Positions 28,292-40,952 of a DNA stretch of 64,000 nt are shown here, one piece after another (the stretch's first letter is position 1; each line of letters begins with the position of its first letter). The DNA is from Hyphomonas sp. (lineage in GTDB: Bacteria > Pseudomonadota > Alphaproteobacteria > Caulobacterales > Hyphomonadaceae): assembly GCA_016124495.1 (NCBI GenBank), contig WGNP01000001.1, forward strand, positions 1 through 64,000, written 5' to 3'. The notes below the pieces were generated by a model. That model saw nothing but the letters and a program-made list of their open reading frames with translations, made no database searches and was not told the DNA's origin. The translations under genes were made by a program, and so were the position numbers.

Positions 28292-29506
28292 ATGCCGATC
28301 GTGAAAACCGGGCTTTGCAACCAGCTCGCTTTTGTTGCGTCCGCAATTGTGCTCGCTGCGGCCGCGCTGCCGGCATCTGCCGGTGGGCGCGCGCCGATCA
28401 CCTATGCGAGGGAGACCGGCGCCGCTGCGTCCGTCACGGTCGCAAAACCGTCTGCGCCGGCCGGCAAAGCTGACAAGGCCGCGCAACGGATCGAATTTCG
28501 CTATCCGGGTTCGTCCAGGGAACCTGGCCGTTTTGAAATTGCATCGGTGAGCGTTCCGGCGCGCACGGAATCGGTCGCCGATAAATTGTTTACCGAAGCG
28601 CCGCAGTTTTCATCCGAGGTGCGCGTCTTCGACGCGCCGGCAACCGCAGCGCAGATTACGGCGACCCGTGCGCCGGTGGTTGAATCGGTGGCCTTGCAGC
28701 CTGTTGCTGTCGTGAAACCGGCGCAGATAACGCCCGGCAGTCAAACTGGCCTGGGCGAGAGAGCCGTTGCCATCGTTTACGGCGATGAATTCGCCGGCCT
28801 GCCGACCGCCAACGGTGAAACCTTCGACCAGTCCGCATTGACCGCCGCCCACCCGTCGCTGCCGCTGCCAAGCATCGTGAGGGTTTCCAATCCCGCAACG
28901 GGCAGGGAAGTAAAGGTACGCGTCAACGACCGCGGCCCGTTTGAAGACGGCGCCTCGCTGCAGGTGTCGCGCCAGGTGGCTGTTCTTCTTGGGTTCGAAG
29001 GCGCAGGCAAAGCTGAACTCGTCCTGCAGCCCGCCGAAGAGGCCGCGCCCGCAGTCTTCAAAACCCGCTCTGACTATAAGCCTGCGCTTCTCGTGAAAGA
29101 AACCCGGCCGTTTCCGGCCGACGAACTGCTTGGCGGTTATGAGCCGGGCGGCAGCGCCGGGCAGAGCACGAAACCGGCTGGCGCACCAAAAACCCGTGCC
29201 AGCGTGAAATGGCCAGAACCGCCGGCAGATTGGGAGGTTGGCCCTGCGACCTCGAAAGTTCGCGCCGCTGTTTCGGGCACGCACTACGTGCAGCTCGCAT
29301 CCTTCACCGACATCGGCAACGCCGAGACGCTCTATCGCGGCCTGCGGTCGGACATGGATGTGGAAATCGTCCCCGCCCGGGTGAACGGCGCCGACTTTTT
29401 CCGGGTTCGGGTCGGGCCGCTTGCCAGCCGCGACGCTGCTCAAGAGCTACGTGACCGTCTTAATGCAGAAGGCAAGGGCGACGGACGGGTTATCACTGCG
29501 GAGTAG
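28292..29506 (+). CDS. RlpA-like double-psi beta-barrel protein with C-terminal SPOR domain
   Basis: AIVYGDEFAGLPTANGETFDQSALTAAHPSLPLPSIVRVSNPATGREVKVRVNDRGPF; C-terminal THYVQLASFTDIGNAETLYRGL...FFRVRVGPL SPOR-like. Confidence 0.92.
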   Translation: MPIVKTGLCNQLAFVASAIVLAAAALPASAGGRAPITYARETGAAASVTVAKPSAPAGKADKAAQRIEFRYPGSSREPGRFEIASVSVPARTESVADKLFTEAPQFSSEVRVFDAPATAAQITATRAPVVESVALQPVAVVKPAQITPGSQTGLGERAVAIVYGDEFAGLPTANGETFDQSALTAAHPSLPLPSIVRVSNPATGREVKVRVNDRGPFEDGASLQVSRQVAVLLGFEGAGKAELVLQPAEEAAPAVFKTRSDYKPALLVKETRPFPADELLGGYEPGGSAGQSTKPAGAPKTRASVKWPEPPADWEVGPATSKVRAAVSGTHYVQLASFTDIGNAETLYRGLRSDMDVEIVPARVNGADFFRVRVGPLASRDAAQELRDRLNAEGKGDGRVITAE

Positions 29507-29543
29507 AATGCCCGCAGTGTGCCCATTGACGCTGACCACAAAC

Positions 29544-29579
29544 CGGCCCTTTTTCCCGGATATCCGGGAAGAGGGGCCG
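29544..29579. terminator. Long fully paired hairpin between the rlpA-like and carboxypeptidase genes
   Basis: CGGCCCTTTTTCCCGGATATCCGGGAAGAGGGGCCG: every position pairs (16 Watson-Crick and 2 G-U) around an 18-bp perfect palindrome; no U-tract, so terminator role unproven. Confidence 0.5.
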
Positions 29580-29595
29580 TGTCTGCGCTCGGCCA

Positions 29596-30804
29596 TTGCG
29601 GAATAAGGAGACGAGGATCGTGAAATTCTGGCGTGGGATCGTTTCGGCTGCAGCAGCCATCTGTGTCGGGACGGCGATGTCTGCGTCCGCTCAGATCATC
29701 GACACACCGGCGGAGTTCGCCGTGATTATGGATCATGAAACCGGGCAGATCCTGTATTCCAAGCGCGGCGACGAATTAATGACACCGGCCTCGATGACCA
29801 AGATGATGACAGCCTTTGTCGTCTTCGAACTCATCGAACGCGGCGAGATCTCGCTGACAGACAAATTCACCGTAAGCGAAGATGCCTGGCGCCGCGGCGG
29901 ATTTCCGTCCGGCACCTCGACCATGGGCCTGAAGCCCAGGGACACGCCAACCGTCGAGGAATTGTTGCACGGCGTCATCACCATGTCCGGCAACGATGCC
30001 TGCATTGTGCTCGCAGAAGGCATCTCGGGTTCTGAAGCGGCATTCTCCGCACGGATGACGCAGATCGCTCATGAACTCGGCCTGTCGTCGGTCAACTTTG
30101 TCAACTCCACGGGCCTTGAGGGGGAGGGACATGTCGTCTCTGCCGTAGATCTCGCGAAGCTCGCGAAAATGACGATCGACAAGTATCCGCAGTATTATGC
30201 CTGGTACTCGCTGCCGTCCTATACCTGGCGCGAATACACGCAGGCGAACCGCAACCCACTCCTGGAAGTGGCCGGAGCCGATGGCCTGAAGACCGGTCAC
30301 CTTGAATCATCTGGCTATGGACTGACGGCCTCGGCTGTCCGCGACGGCGTTCGCCGTACGATCGTCATCAACGGTCTGCCGACCATGGCCGCCCGCGCCC
30401 AGGAAGCCGAGCGTCTGATGCGGGTCGCTATCCAGAGTTTCGAACTGAAAACAATCGGCCCTGAAACAGTCACCCTGCCGGATGTGCCGGTCTGGCTTGG
30501 TACCCAGACTTCCGTTCCGGTCTCGCTCGCCGAGCCGGTAAAGGTCGTCGGACACAAGGCAGCTTTTTCCAAGGCCAAAGCTGAACTCGTACTCGACAAG
30601 ACGATCCGCGCGCCGGTGAAAAAAGGCGATGTCGTCGGCACCTTCGTGGTGACGCTGGACGGGCAGGAGCCTGTGACCGCGCCCGTGATTGCTGAAGCCG
30701 ACATCAGGAAACTCGGCTTTGTCGGTCAGGCCATCGCGGGAATCGGCACCCTGATGAAGAGCGAGAACAAACCGGCCCCTGAAGAAGAACTTAAGGGCGG
30801 CTGA
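29596..30804 (+). CDS. D-alanyl-D-alanine carboxypeptidase (PBP5/6-type, S11 family)
   Basis: SxxK PASMTKMMTAFV, SGNDACIVLAEGISGSEAAF, KTGHLESSGYGLTASA. Confidence 0.95.
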   Translation: MRNKETRIVKFWRGIVSAAAAICVGTAMSASAQIIDTPAEFAVIMDHETGQILYSKRGDELMTPASMTKMMTAFVVFELIERGEISLTDKFTVSEDAWRRGGFPSGTSTMGLKPRDTPTVEELLHGVITMSGNDACIVLAEGISGSEAAFSARMTQIAHELGLSSVNFVNSTGLEGEGHVVSAVDLAKLAKMTIDKYPQYYAWYSLPSYTWREYTQANRNPLLEVAGADGLKTGHLESSGYGLTASAVRDGVRRTIVINGLPTMAARAQEAERLMRVAIQSFELKTIGPETVTLPDVPVWLGTQTSVPVSLAEPVKVVGHKAAFSKAKAELVLDKTIRAPVKKGDVVGTFVVTLDGQEPVTAPVIAEADIRKLGFVGQAIAGIGTLMKSENKPAPEEELKGG

Positions 30805-31466
30805 TGTCGCAGACCGCCCGGGGCCGGTTCATCACTCTGGAAGGCGGAGAGGGGACAGGCAAGTCCACCTTGCAGATCGCCTTGCGGGACCGGCTGGCAG
30901 GGCAGGGGGTTGATGTCGTCCTGACCCGCGAGCCGGGAGGAACGCCCCGCGCCGAAGCCATTCGCGCGCTGGTGCTCACGCCGCCCGGCGGCAAGCCGTT
31001 TGCACCTTTGGCCGAAGCGCTATTGATGAACGCGGCCAGAAGCGATCACCTTGATGAGTTGATCCGGCCGGCGCTGAGTGCGGGCACGTGGGTGATCTGC
31101 GACCGGTTCAGCGACTCGACCCGCGTCTACCAGGGTGTGTCCGGTGAGGTGTCACCTGAAGCCCTTCAAAGCCTTGTGGCCCACGTTGTGGGCCCAACCT
31201 GCCCTGACCTTACACTGATCCTCGACGCTCCCGTCAGTATCGCCCAAGAGCGCCGCGCGGCCCGCAAAGGCCCGAAGGATGCGCAGGATGTATTTGAGCA
31301 GCGAGATCTGGATTTCCACCAATCTGTCCGCCTCGCCTTTGCGGACATCGCGCGGTCAGAGCCGGACCGGTGCAAACTTATTGATGCAAGCCGGCTCCCA
31401 AACGAAGTCGCAGACGCGGCCTGGTCCCATGTCGCGCAGCTTCTTTCATCTGCCGAGGTCCATTGA
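30804..31466 (+). CDS. tmk: Thymidylate kinase
   Basis: ITLEGGEGTGKSTLQIAL P-loop, LTREPGGTPRAEAIRALVL, ICDRFSDSTRVYQG. Confidence 0.96.
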   Translation: MSQTARGRFITLEGGEGTGKSTLQIALRDRLAGQGVDVVLTREPGGTPRAEAIRALVLTPPGGKPFAPLAEALLMNAARSDHLDELIRPALSAGTWVICDRFSDSTRVYQGVSGEVSPEALQSLVAHVVGPTCPDLTLILDAPVSIAQERRAARKGPKDAQDVFEQRDLDFHQSVRLAFADIARSEPDRCKLIDASRLPNEVADAAWSHVAQLLSSAEVH

Positions 31467-32401
31467 TGGCGCCCGGCTGGCCCCTTTTCGGACATGGCGC
31501 GGCGGAGCGGCGGTTCCTCGATGCGCATGCGCAGACGCGGCTGCATCATGCCTGGCTGATCGAAGGCCCTGAAGGTATCGGCAAGGCGCGGTTTGCGCAG
31601 CGTCTCGCAGCCTTCCTTCTCGGTGCTCGCGGGGCAGCCGGCAATCCCCTCGATGCGGACGAAGCGGATCCGGTCTGGCGTGCGTGTTCGTCCGGCAGTC
31701 ATCCGGACCTTCGCCTGATCCACCTTGAACTCAATGACAAGGGAAAGCTGTCGCAGGACATCAGCGTCGACCAGATACGCGCGCTGACCGAGTTCTTCAC
31801 GATGAAGCCCGCGCTCGGCGGCTGGCGTATCGGGATCATCGATGCCATCGACGAGACCAACAAGAGCGGCGCCAACGCATTGCTCAAGACGCTCGAGGAA
31901 CCCCCGCCGAAGTGCGTGTTGTTCCTGATAAATCACGGCCGCGAACCCATTCTGCCGACGATCCGCTCGCGCTGCCGCGTGTTGCGGCTGTCCGTGCTGG
32001 CTGAGGAAGATTGTAAAAAGGCGCTCGACGCTGCCGGCGCGCCGGCGCAGGCCGCCCGGGTTGCGAAGGGCAGGCCGGGGAAGGGCATAAGGCTCTCTTC
32101 AGCACCTGCCCTCGCCGCCGTTGACGCGGCCCGCGCCCTGCTCCGGTCCGCACCCGCGTTCAACGAAAAACTCGCCGTAGCAGCGCTTTCGGCGGCAGCG
32201 GCTGATGAGGCGTCGATGGAAGCGTTCCGGTCGGAGCTGCTCGACTGGCTGGCCGACCGGGCCGAGACCGATCCTTCGGCGGCAAAACTCTGGCTGAAAC
32301 AGGCGCGGCTGGCGGGCGATGCCGAGCAATTGAACATGGACGCTGCCCAGGTCGCCTCAAAACTGGTGGCGGGGCTTTATGAATTGGCTCAGCCCGTCTA
32401 A
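31466..32401 (+). CDS. holB: DNA polymerase III subunit delta prime
   Basis: HHAWLIEGPEGIGKARFAQRLA, ISVDQIRALTEFFTMKPALGGWRIGIIDAIDETNKSGANALLKTLEEPP, IRSRCRVL; follows tmk. Confidence 0.94.
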   Translation: MAPGWPLFGHGAAERRFLDAHAQTRLHHAWLIEGPEGIGKARFAQRLAAFLLGARGAAGNPLDADEADPVWRACSSGSHPDLRLIHLELNDKGKLSQDISVDQIRALTEFFTMKPALGGWRIGIIDAIDETNKSGANALLKTLEEPPPKCVLFLINHGREPILPTIRSRCRVLRLSVLAEEDCKKALDAAGAPAQAARVAKGRPGKGIRLSSAPALAAVDAARALLRSAPAFNEKLAVAALSAAAADEASMEAFRSELLDWLADRAETDPSAAKLWLKQARLAGDAEQLNMDAAQVASKLVAGLYELAQPV

Positions 32402-32412
32402 ACGGCGCCGGA

Positions 32413-33186
32413 ATGTTCGATACACACGTAAACCTGCATGGCGAGGCCTTCGCGCAAGACCTTGAGGACGTACTGGGCCGCGCCCGCGCTTCGGGCGTGC
32501 AACGGTTCCTCGCCATCTGCGACCGTTACGACAATTTTCCGGCAGTCCGCGCAATCGCAGAGGCGCATCCGGATATCTGGTGTTCGGTGGGCGTCCACCC
32601 GCACCATGCCAAGGACTTCACCAACCTTACGGCCGAGACACTCATCGCTGAGGCGCGGCATCCGAAAGTGGTTGCCGTCGGCGAAACCGGATTGGACTTC
32701 CATTACGGATACAGCGCCGAGGCCGACCAGGTGCGCAGCCTGCGCGAACATATCAACGCTGCCCGGATGACTGGCCTGCCTCTGATCCTCCACACCAGGG
32801 AAGCCGACACCCTGATGGCCGACCTGCTCGAGGAAGAATACGCGAAAGGCGCGTTCCGGCCTCTGCTGCACTGCTACACCGGCGGGGAAGACCTGTGCCA
32901 GCGTGCCCTGGCGCTCGGCGCTTTCGTTTCAGTGTCCGGCATCCTGTCGTTCAAAAGTGCGAAGGATGTGCGCGCCGTGATCGCCAACGTTCCTCTGGAC
33001 CGGATCATACTGGAGACCGATTGCCCGTATCTGGCGCCCATCCCGATGCGCGGACGTCGCAATGAGCCCTCGTATCTTGTGCATGTGGCCGAAGCGCTGG
33101 GCGCTCTGATGGGCGTTGACACGGAAACGATCAAGCAGGTCACGACACAGAACGCAGTACGCCTGTTCTCCAGGGTTGCCGCCTGA
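32413..33186 (+). CDS. TatD family metal-dependent hydrolase
   Basis: FDTHVNLHGEAF, SVGVHPHHAKD, VAVGETGLDFHYGYSAEADQ, RIILETDCPYLAPIPMRGRRNEPSYL. Confidence 0.96.
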   Translation: MFDTHVNLHGEAFAQDLEDVLGRARASGVQRFLAICDRYDNFPAVRAIAEAHPDIWCSVGVHPHHAKDFTNLTAETLIAEARHPKVVAVGETGLDFHYGYSAEADQVRSLREHINAARMTGLPLILHTREADTLMADLLEEEYAKGAFRPLLHCYTGGEDLCQRALALGAFVSVSGILSFKSAKDVRAVIANVPLDRIILETDCPYLAPIPMRGRRNEPSYLVHVAEALGALMGVDTETIKQVTTQNAVRLFSRVAA

Positions 33187-33989
33187 TGGCGCGCGCGCGG
33201 ATCGTGCTTCTCGGAACCGGCTCGTCCGGCGGCGTCCCGCGCGTTGGCGGTGACTGGGGCGCGTGCGATCCTGCAGAGCCGCGCAACCGGCGGACGCGCT
33301 GCAGCGCGCTGGTGGAACGCTGGAACGAGACAGGCGCCGTAACCCGGGTCCTGATAGACACATCGCCGGACCTGCGCGAACAACTCCTCGCGTGCGCCGC
33401 GACACACCTCGATGCGGTCGTATATACGCATGATCATGCCGACCAGGCGCATGGCATAGACGATGTGCGCGCCTTCGCCATCCGCCAGCGCGCCCGGATC
33501 CCGACATACTTCGACGGCGCAACCAAAGAGCGCCTTGAGCGGCGTTTTGACTACATCTTCCATGGTGCAGGCGGGTATCCGGCCATCATGTCGCCCCAGC
33601 CGGCCGTCGAACCGCTGCGTCCGTTCGAAGTTCAAGGCCGCGGCGGGCCTGTGGAATTCCTGCCGGTCGATATGGAACACGGCCACATCCGGTGCATGGG
33701 CTTTCGGATCGGTGATCTTGCTTATTGCAACGACGTCAACGGATTGCCGCCGGAGTCGATGGAGGCCCTCGCTGGCCTCAGTACGCTGATCATCGATGCG
33801 CTGCGCTACACGCCGCATCCGTCGCATGCCCACCTTGAGTTAACGCTGTCCTGGATCGCCGCGCTCAGGCCGCGCCGGGCTATCCTGACCAATCTGCACG
33901 TCGACATGGATTATCAGACGCTCGTGCGAGATCTTCCAGACAATGTGGAGCCGGCCTTTGACGGCATGGAGATCGCGTTCCAGCTCTAG
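33186..33989 (+). CDS. MBL-fold metallo-hydrolase (PhnP-like)
   Basis: LLGTGSSGGVPRVGGDWGACDPAEPRNRRTRCSALVE, YTHDHADQAHGIDDVR, LTNLHVDMDYQTL. Confidence 0.93.
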   Translation: MARARIVLLGTGSSGGVPRVGGDWGACDPAEPRNRRTRCSALVERWNETGAVTRVLIDTSPDLREQLLACAATHLDAVVYTHDHADQAHGIDDVRAFAIRQRARIPTYFDGATKERLERRFDYIFHGAGGYPAIMSPQPAVEPLRPFEVQGRGGPVEFLPVDMEHGHIRCMGFRIGDLAYCNDVNGLPPESMEALAGLSTLIIDALRYTPHPSHAHLELTLSWIAALRPRRAILTNLHVDMDYQTLVRDLPDNVEPAFDGMEIAFQL

Positions 33990-34286
33990 CGCCGTGCGAG
34001 GGAAGGGCGAACGGGGTGGCGCTATCTGCCGGAGGAAACGCATCCTGGCATCAGATCACAATGACCCGGCAGTCAATTTCCCATAATATTGATTATGCGA
34101 ATGACCGGTCTCTATGGGCGCTCCAGCCAGGTTATCAGCTGAGCTGGACTGATTTCCGGATCGCCGAAAATCACCGGCCGGTACAAACTGCCAGAGCCCG
34201 TTCGCCGGCGCCGCCGGGCTGCAGATTCATTCCGGCTTAACCCTGGCAGCGATCCCCTTCCCCGATCGAGCGCCTCCCGGGTTATT

Positions 34287-35846
34287 CTATTCCCACTCGA
34301 TCGTGCCCGGAGGTTTCGAGGTGATGTCATAGACGACACGGTTCACGCCCTTCACCTCGTTGATGATGCGGGTGGCAACGCGGCCCAGAAACGCGTGGTC
34401 GTAGGGATAGTAGTCGGCGGTCATGCCATCGACGCTGGTCACGGCGCGCAGGGCAAGCACAGCTTCATAGGTTCTCACATCGCCCATGACGCCTACGGTG
34501 TTTACCGGCAGCAGCACGCTGAACGCCTGCCATATCTCATTGTAAAGCCCGGCCTTCCTGATCTCGTCGATATAGATCGCATCGGCCTTGCGCAGCGTAT
34601 CGGCTTTCTCGCGGGTGATGGCGCCTGGGATCCGGATCGCAAGGCCCGGCCCCGGGAACGGATGGCGCCCGACAAAGGCTTCCGGCAGCCCCAGCTCACG
34701 GCCGAGCGCGCGCACCTCGTCCTTGAACAGTTCGCGAAGCGGTTCGACCAGCTGCATCTTCATGCGCGCAGGAAGGCCGCCGACATTGTGATGGCTCTTG
34801 ATCGTCATGCTCGGTCCGCCGCTGACCGACACGCTCTCGATCACGTCTGGGTAAAGCGTGCCCTGCGCGAGGAAATCCGCACCACCGATCTTCTTTGCCT
34901 CTTCGTCGAACACGTCGATGAAGAGACCGCCGATGATTTTCCGCTTCTGTTCAGGGTCAGAAACACCGGCCAGCTTGCCCAGGAAGAGTTCGGACGCATC
35001 CACGTGCACCAGCGGAATGTTGTAGTGTTCGCGGAACAGACCGACGACCTGTTCGCTTTCGCCGGCGCGCATGAGGCCGTGATCGACGTATACGCAGGTC
35101 AGCTGGTCGCCGATCGCTTCATGGATCAGCACAGCGGCAACCGAGGAATCAACACCGCCCGAGAGCCCGCAGATCACCCGGCCCTTGCCAACCTGCGCAC
35201 GGATCCTGCCAATCGCTTCAGCCTTGTATGCGGCCATCGTCCAGTCGCCCGTGAAGCCTGCGACACCGTGAATGAAATTGCGCAGCAGCCTTGCTCCGTG
35301 CGTCGTGTGCACGACTTCGGGATGAAACTGGGTGGCGTAGAAGCGGCGCGACGTATCGGCGATCACCGCATAGGGCGCGCCCGGCGATTTCGCGATTACG
35401 GCAAAGCCCGGCGCCATTTCGGCGACGTGGTCTCCATGGCTCATCCAGACCTGTTCTTCCTCGCCCTCGAAGAGGCCATCGAGCAATGGATCAGCCTTCA
35501 CACGAACGATGAAAGCACGCCCGAACTCGCGGCTGGTGCCGCCTTCGATGCGGCCGCCCAGCTGGTGCATCATCACCTGCTGGCCGTAGCAGATGCCGAG
35601 TACAGGAATTCCAGCCTCGAAGATGGCCTTGTCGGCCATCGGCGCATCGTCCCAATAGACGCTGGAGGGGCCGCCCGAGAGGATGATCGCCTGCGGCCCG
35701 TAGGCCTTCAGGAATGCCGCATCGACCTTGTTGAAGGGATGGATTTCGCAATAGACGCTGCTTTCGCGCAGGCGCCGGGCTATCAGCTGGGTTACCTGGC
35801 TGCCGAAGTCGACGATCAGGGCGCGTTGGTGGCGTGTCTCGGTCAT
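34287..35846 (-). CDS. guaA: GMP synthase (glutamine-hydrolysing)
   Basis: [60 protein letters not shown]-terminal [12 protein letters not shown] track start at 36842 is a spurious upstream extension. Confidence 0.97.
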   Translation of the reverse strand: MTETRHQRALIVDFGSQVTQLIARRLRESSVYCEIHPFNKVDAAFLKAYGPQAIILSGGPSSVYWDDAPMADKAIFEAGIPVLGICYGQQVMMHQLGGRIEGGTSREFGRAFIVRVKADPLLDGLFEGEEEQVWMSHGDHVAEMAPGFAVIAKSPGAPYAVIADTSRRFYATQFHPEVVHTTHGARLLRNFIHGVAGFTGDWTMAAYKAEAIGRIRAQVGKGRVICGLSGGVDSSVAAVLIHEAIGDQLTCVYVDHGLMRAGESEQVVGLFREHYNIPLVHVDASELFLGKLAGVSDPEQKRKIIGGLFIDVFDEEAKKIGGADFLAQGTLYPDVIESVSVSGGPSMTIKSHHNVGGLPARMKMQLVEPLRELFKDEVRALGRELGLPEAFVGRHPFPGPGLAIRIPGAITREKADTLRKADAIYIDEIRKAGLYNEIWQAFSVLLPVNTVGVMGDVRTYEAVLALRAVTSVDGMTADYYPYDHAFLGRVATRIINEVKGVNRVVYDITSKPPGTIEWE

Positions 35847-35927
35847 GCGGCGCAGTAGCCGAGGCCGGAGGATTCGTCCACATCTTAGCACCTTGACCGA
35901 TCGCCCGGGTGTCGATTTCCTCCAATC

Positions 35928-36986
35928 ATGACAACCACCGGACCCATTAACGACGGAAAACGCCTCGCGCTGGACGCTGCACGCGCCGGCAGGCTGGAAG
36001 AAGCGAAGACGATTCTGCGCGGCCTGCTCACGGCTGATCCGGGCGACCTGGGCGTCCTGTTGCTGCTCGGGGACGTACTTTTCTCTTCCGACAACCGCGC
36101 TGAGGCCGGGCAGATTTACAGGTCTGCGCTCACGGCGGCGCGTCAGGCGCCGCCGCCAGTCTTGCAGCCCTTTAAGCAGGCCCTCGCACGCGCGCACGAA
36201 CGGCTCGGCGGTTTTGCGGCTGATTTTGCGCAGTTCATCGACACGGTAGTGCCGCTCGCCGAACGGTCCGAGCGGTTCAGCGAGTCCATTGATATCCTGA
36301 CCGGCCGTACGCCCATCTATCTGCAGCAGCCGCTGAAATACTACTTCCCCGGGCTTCCCCAGCAACCCTTCTATCCGCGAGAAACTTTCCCTTGGGCGGC
36401 AGAGCTGGAGGCGCAGACCTCCGCCATCCGGGCGGAGTTGCTGGCCGTCATGCAGGTCGAAGGTACGTTCGCGCCCTACCTCGAGAACACCGCAGACGCG
36501 CCACAACAGCGAACGCACCGGCTTGTGGGAAGCACGGACTGGACTGCATTTTACCTCTGGAAGGACGGTCAGCGGGTTGATCACAATTGCACCCTTTGCC
36601 CTATAACAGCGGCGGCAATTGAAAAACTGCCGCTGGATTTCCTCGAAGGCCAGGCGCCGTCCGTGCTGTTCTCGATGCTGAAACCCGGGGCGCACATTCC
36701 GCCGCACCACGGGATGATCAACACGCGCTTGATCTGCCACCTTCCGCTGCTGGTGCCGGGCCCCGCCTGGCTGCGCGTCGGTGCGAGGCGGCACGACTGG
36801 CGCTGCGGCGAACTCGTGGTCTTTGACGACAGCTTCGAGCATGAAGCGAGGAACGAAGCCAGCGAGACACGCGTCGTGTTATTGTTCGACGTGTGGCGGC
36901 CGGAACTTACACCTGAGGAGCGCGACCACGTCGCACGGTTGCTCGGGTCAATCCGTCTCGCCGCCGAGACCCTGAACGGGCACTAG
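35928..36986 (+). CDS. Aspartyl/asparaginyl beta-hydroxylase domain protein with TPR-like N-terminus
   Basis: [28 protein letters not shown] and [40 protein letters not shown]. Confidence 0.9.
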   Translation: MTTTGPINDGKRLALDAARAGRLEEAKTILRGLLTADPGDLGVLLLLGDVLFSSDNRAEAGQIYRSALTAARQAPPPVLQPFKQALARAHERLGGFAADFAQFIDTVVPLAERSERFSESIDILTGRTPIYLQQPLKYYFPGLPQQPFYPRETFPWAAELEAQTSAIRAELLAVMQVEGTFAPYLENTADAPQQRTHRLVGSTDWTAFYLWKDGQRVDHNCTLCPITAAAIEKLPLDFLEGQAPSVLFSMLKPGAHIPPHHGMINTRLICHLPLLVPGPAWLRVGARRHDWRCGELVVFDDSFEHEARNEASETRVVLLFDVWRPELTPEERDHVARLLGSIRLAAETLNGH

Positions 36987-38290
36987 GCGCGGCGTTCCAG
37001 CAGCGCGAAGAAGAAGCCGTCGGTACCCGCCCGGCGCGGCGTCAGCCGAACACTCCCCGTCGGACCACGGAACTTGCGCACGATACCCACTCCGTGCGGC
37101 GTGAGCGCGCCGGAGGCTATGGCAGCCTCGGCGGCGTCGCGTTCCACGAAGTGCGGCGCGCTGGCCAGGAACTCGGCCACCCGGTCCTCGTCTTCCTCGA
37201 TCAGGAAGCTGCAGGTAGCATAGAGCAGCCGGCCGCCCGGCTTCAGATAGGTTGAGGCAGCCTGCAGAATCTCCCGCTGGTCCTGCATGCGTTTCTGGAG
37301 CTGGGCGGGCTTGACGCGCCACTTGGAATCCGGCCGGCGGCGCCAGGTGCCCGTGCCCGTGCAGGGCGCATCAACGAAGACGAGGTCCATCTGACCGACG
37401 AGCGGCTCAAGCGCGTTGCCTTCGCCCGGGTGCACCAGGTGTACATTATGCGCGCCGGAGCGCCTGAGGCGAGGGACAAGCGCTGAGAGCCGCTTACCGT
37501 CGATGTCATAGGCGTGGATCTGGCCCTGGCCCTGCATCTGAGCGGCGAGCGCGAGCGTCTTGCCGCCTCCGCCCGCGCAATAGTCCATGACCTGTTCGCC
37601 GGGTTGCGCATTGGCGGCGGCCGCGGCGATCTGGCTACCCGCATCCTGCACCTCCACCCACCCCTTCGAGAAAGCCGGGATGCCTTCGATACTGTCCTCG
37701 CGCTCGGCCGGGTCGCGCGCCGGGATATGGTAAGCATTCCTGAGCAGGCGCGATGGCTCCGCCTTCACCGACTTCAGTGGCAACGCAGCCCTTTCAGCGT
37801 CAGACTTCAGGGTATTCACCCGCAGGTCCACGTCCGCCCGTACCGCCATCATCTGCGCCTCGACCACGGCTTCAGGGCCAAAGACGCGCTGCATGTGCGG
37901 CGTCATCCATTCCGGGTAGTCGCCTTGAATATGCGGCGCAGCAGACGGGTCGGGCGCCAGGATCAGCCGGCTACGCTCGTCGTTGGTCAGTGGCGTGGGT
38001 CCGTGGTCGTCATAGCAGGCTTCCTCAATGTCCCGCGCATTCCATTCCCACGCTATCCGCAGCGCACCGAGGATCAGCGCACGCGGGTCATTGTGGCCCA
38101 TGTGGTGGGCGATGGAATTGCGCTTGCGCAGCGCGTCCAGCACCAGGCCAGACACCCATGCCCGGTCCTTCGAGCCGGCGTAGCGGGCGCGCTTGCCCCA
38201 GTCGCGCAGGGCGATCTTGAGCGGCTGGTGACGCTCCAGCACGTCGCGCAGGACCTCGATGGCCGCGCTGATCTTGCCGCCTGTGCGCAT
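36983..38290 (-). CDS. RsmB/NOP-family RNA cytosine methyltransferase
   Basis: EQVMDYCAGGGGKTLALAAQM, VFVDAPCTGTGTWRRRPDSKWR, LLYATCSFLIEEDEDRV. Start at MRTGGKISAAIEVL. Confidence 0.94.
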   Translation of the reverse strand: MRTGGKISAAIEVLRDVLERHQPLKIALRDWGKRARYAGSKDRAWVSGLVLDALRKRNSIAHHMGHNDPRALILGALRIAWEWNARDIEEACYDDHGPTPLTNDERSRLILAPDPSAAPHIQGDYPEWMTPHMQRVFGPEAVVEAQMMAVRADVDLRVNTLKSDAERAALPLKSVKAEPSRLLRNAYHIPARDPAEREDSIEGIPAFSKGWVEVQDAGSQIAAAAANAQPGEQVMDYCAGGGGKTLALAAQMQGQGQIHAYDIDGKRLSALVPRLRRSGAHNVHLVHPGEGNALEPLVGQMDLVFVDAPCTGTGTWRRRPDSKWRVKPAQLQKRMQDQREILQAASTYLKPGGRLLYATCSFLIEEDEDRVAEFLASAPHFVERDAAEAAIASGALTPHGVGIVRKFRGPTGSVRLTPRRAGTDGFFFALLERRA

Positions 38291-38410
38291 GATGCGTCCT
38301 CTCAACTCAGTGTCCTGCACGCCATACCCGCGCCGGTCCGGCAATGAAACCGTTGGACAGCGCAATCCTCCAAATCTTACAGTCACCGGGCCCTTGGAGA
38401 GGCCTCCACC

Positions 38411-38713
38411 ATGACCGCCTATGTCGTCGCCAAACTGACCATCACCGACCCCGGGACCTATGCCAGGTACGGCAATGGGTTCATGGCAGCGTTTGCGCCG
38501 TTCGGAGGCAAGTTGCTGGCCGTCGAAGAGGCTCCTGAAGTCATAGAGGGCGAATGGCGCTGCACGCGCACCGTGCTGCTGGAATTCCCCTCAAAGGCCG
38601 TGATGAAGGCGTGGTACACGTCGCCAGCCTACCAGGATATCGTGCAGCACCGTTTCGCGGCATCCACGGCGGATATCGTACTGCTCGAAGGTTTCACCCT
38701 GCAGACTGCATGA
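38411..38713 (+). CDS. DUF1330 family protein
   Basis: MTAYVVAKLTITDPGTYARYGNGFMAAFAPFGGKLLAVEEAPEVIEGEW. Confidence 0.9.
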   Translation: MTAYVVAKLTITDPGTYARYGNGFMAAFAPFGGKLLAVEEAPEVIEGEWRCTRTVLLEFPSKAVMKAWYTSPAYQDIVQHRFAASTADIVLLEGFTLQTA

Positions 38714-38725
38714 GTAGACAACCGC

Positions 38726-40800
<2,075 letters not shown>

Positions 40801-40817
40801 CTAGTAAGGGAGTCGGA

Positions 40818-40834
40818 GGGGCTTGTGAAGCCCC
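40818..40834. promoter_or_regulatory. Hairpin GGGGCTT-GTG-AAGCCCC in the guaB 5' region
   Basis: Perfect 7-bp stem with 3-nt loop in the divergent guaB / IDO-like intergenic region. Confidence 0.4.
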
Positions 40835-40952
40835 TTCCCCGCCCCCCTCTCCACAGGCTTTCTGCGCAGCCGCTTTGACAGTCCCCGCAGCGCAACTGAT
40901 AGAAAGAAAATCAGTTGCATCTGTAACCATCATGTCCCGGGGAGGAACCTGG

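Noticed and set aside
33990-34286. Short + ORF 34016-34240 between the PhnP-like and guaA genes
   Set aside because: No recognisable family or convincing coding signal; left as intergenic.
34395-35858. 487-aa + strand ORF antisense to guaA
   Set aside because: Exact antisense shadow of a clear guaA gene; high-GC third-position effect, no recognisable domains.
34287-36842. 851-aa ORF suggesting an N-terminal fusion to GMP synthase
   Set aside because: GuaA starts cleanly at [17 protein letters not shown] (35846); the extension is antisense to the beta-hydroxylase gene.
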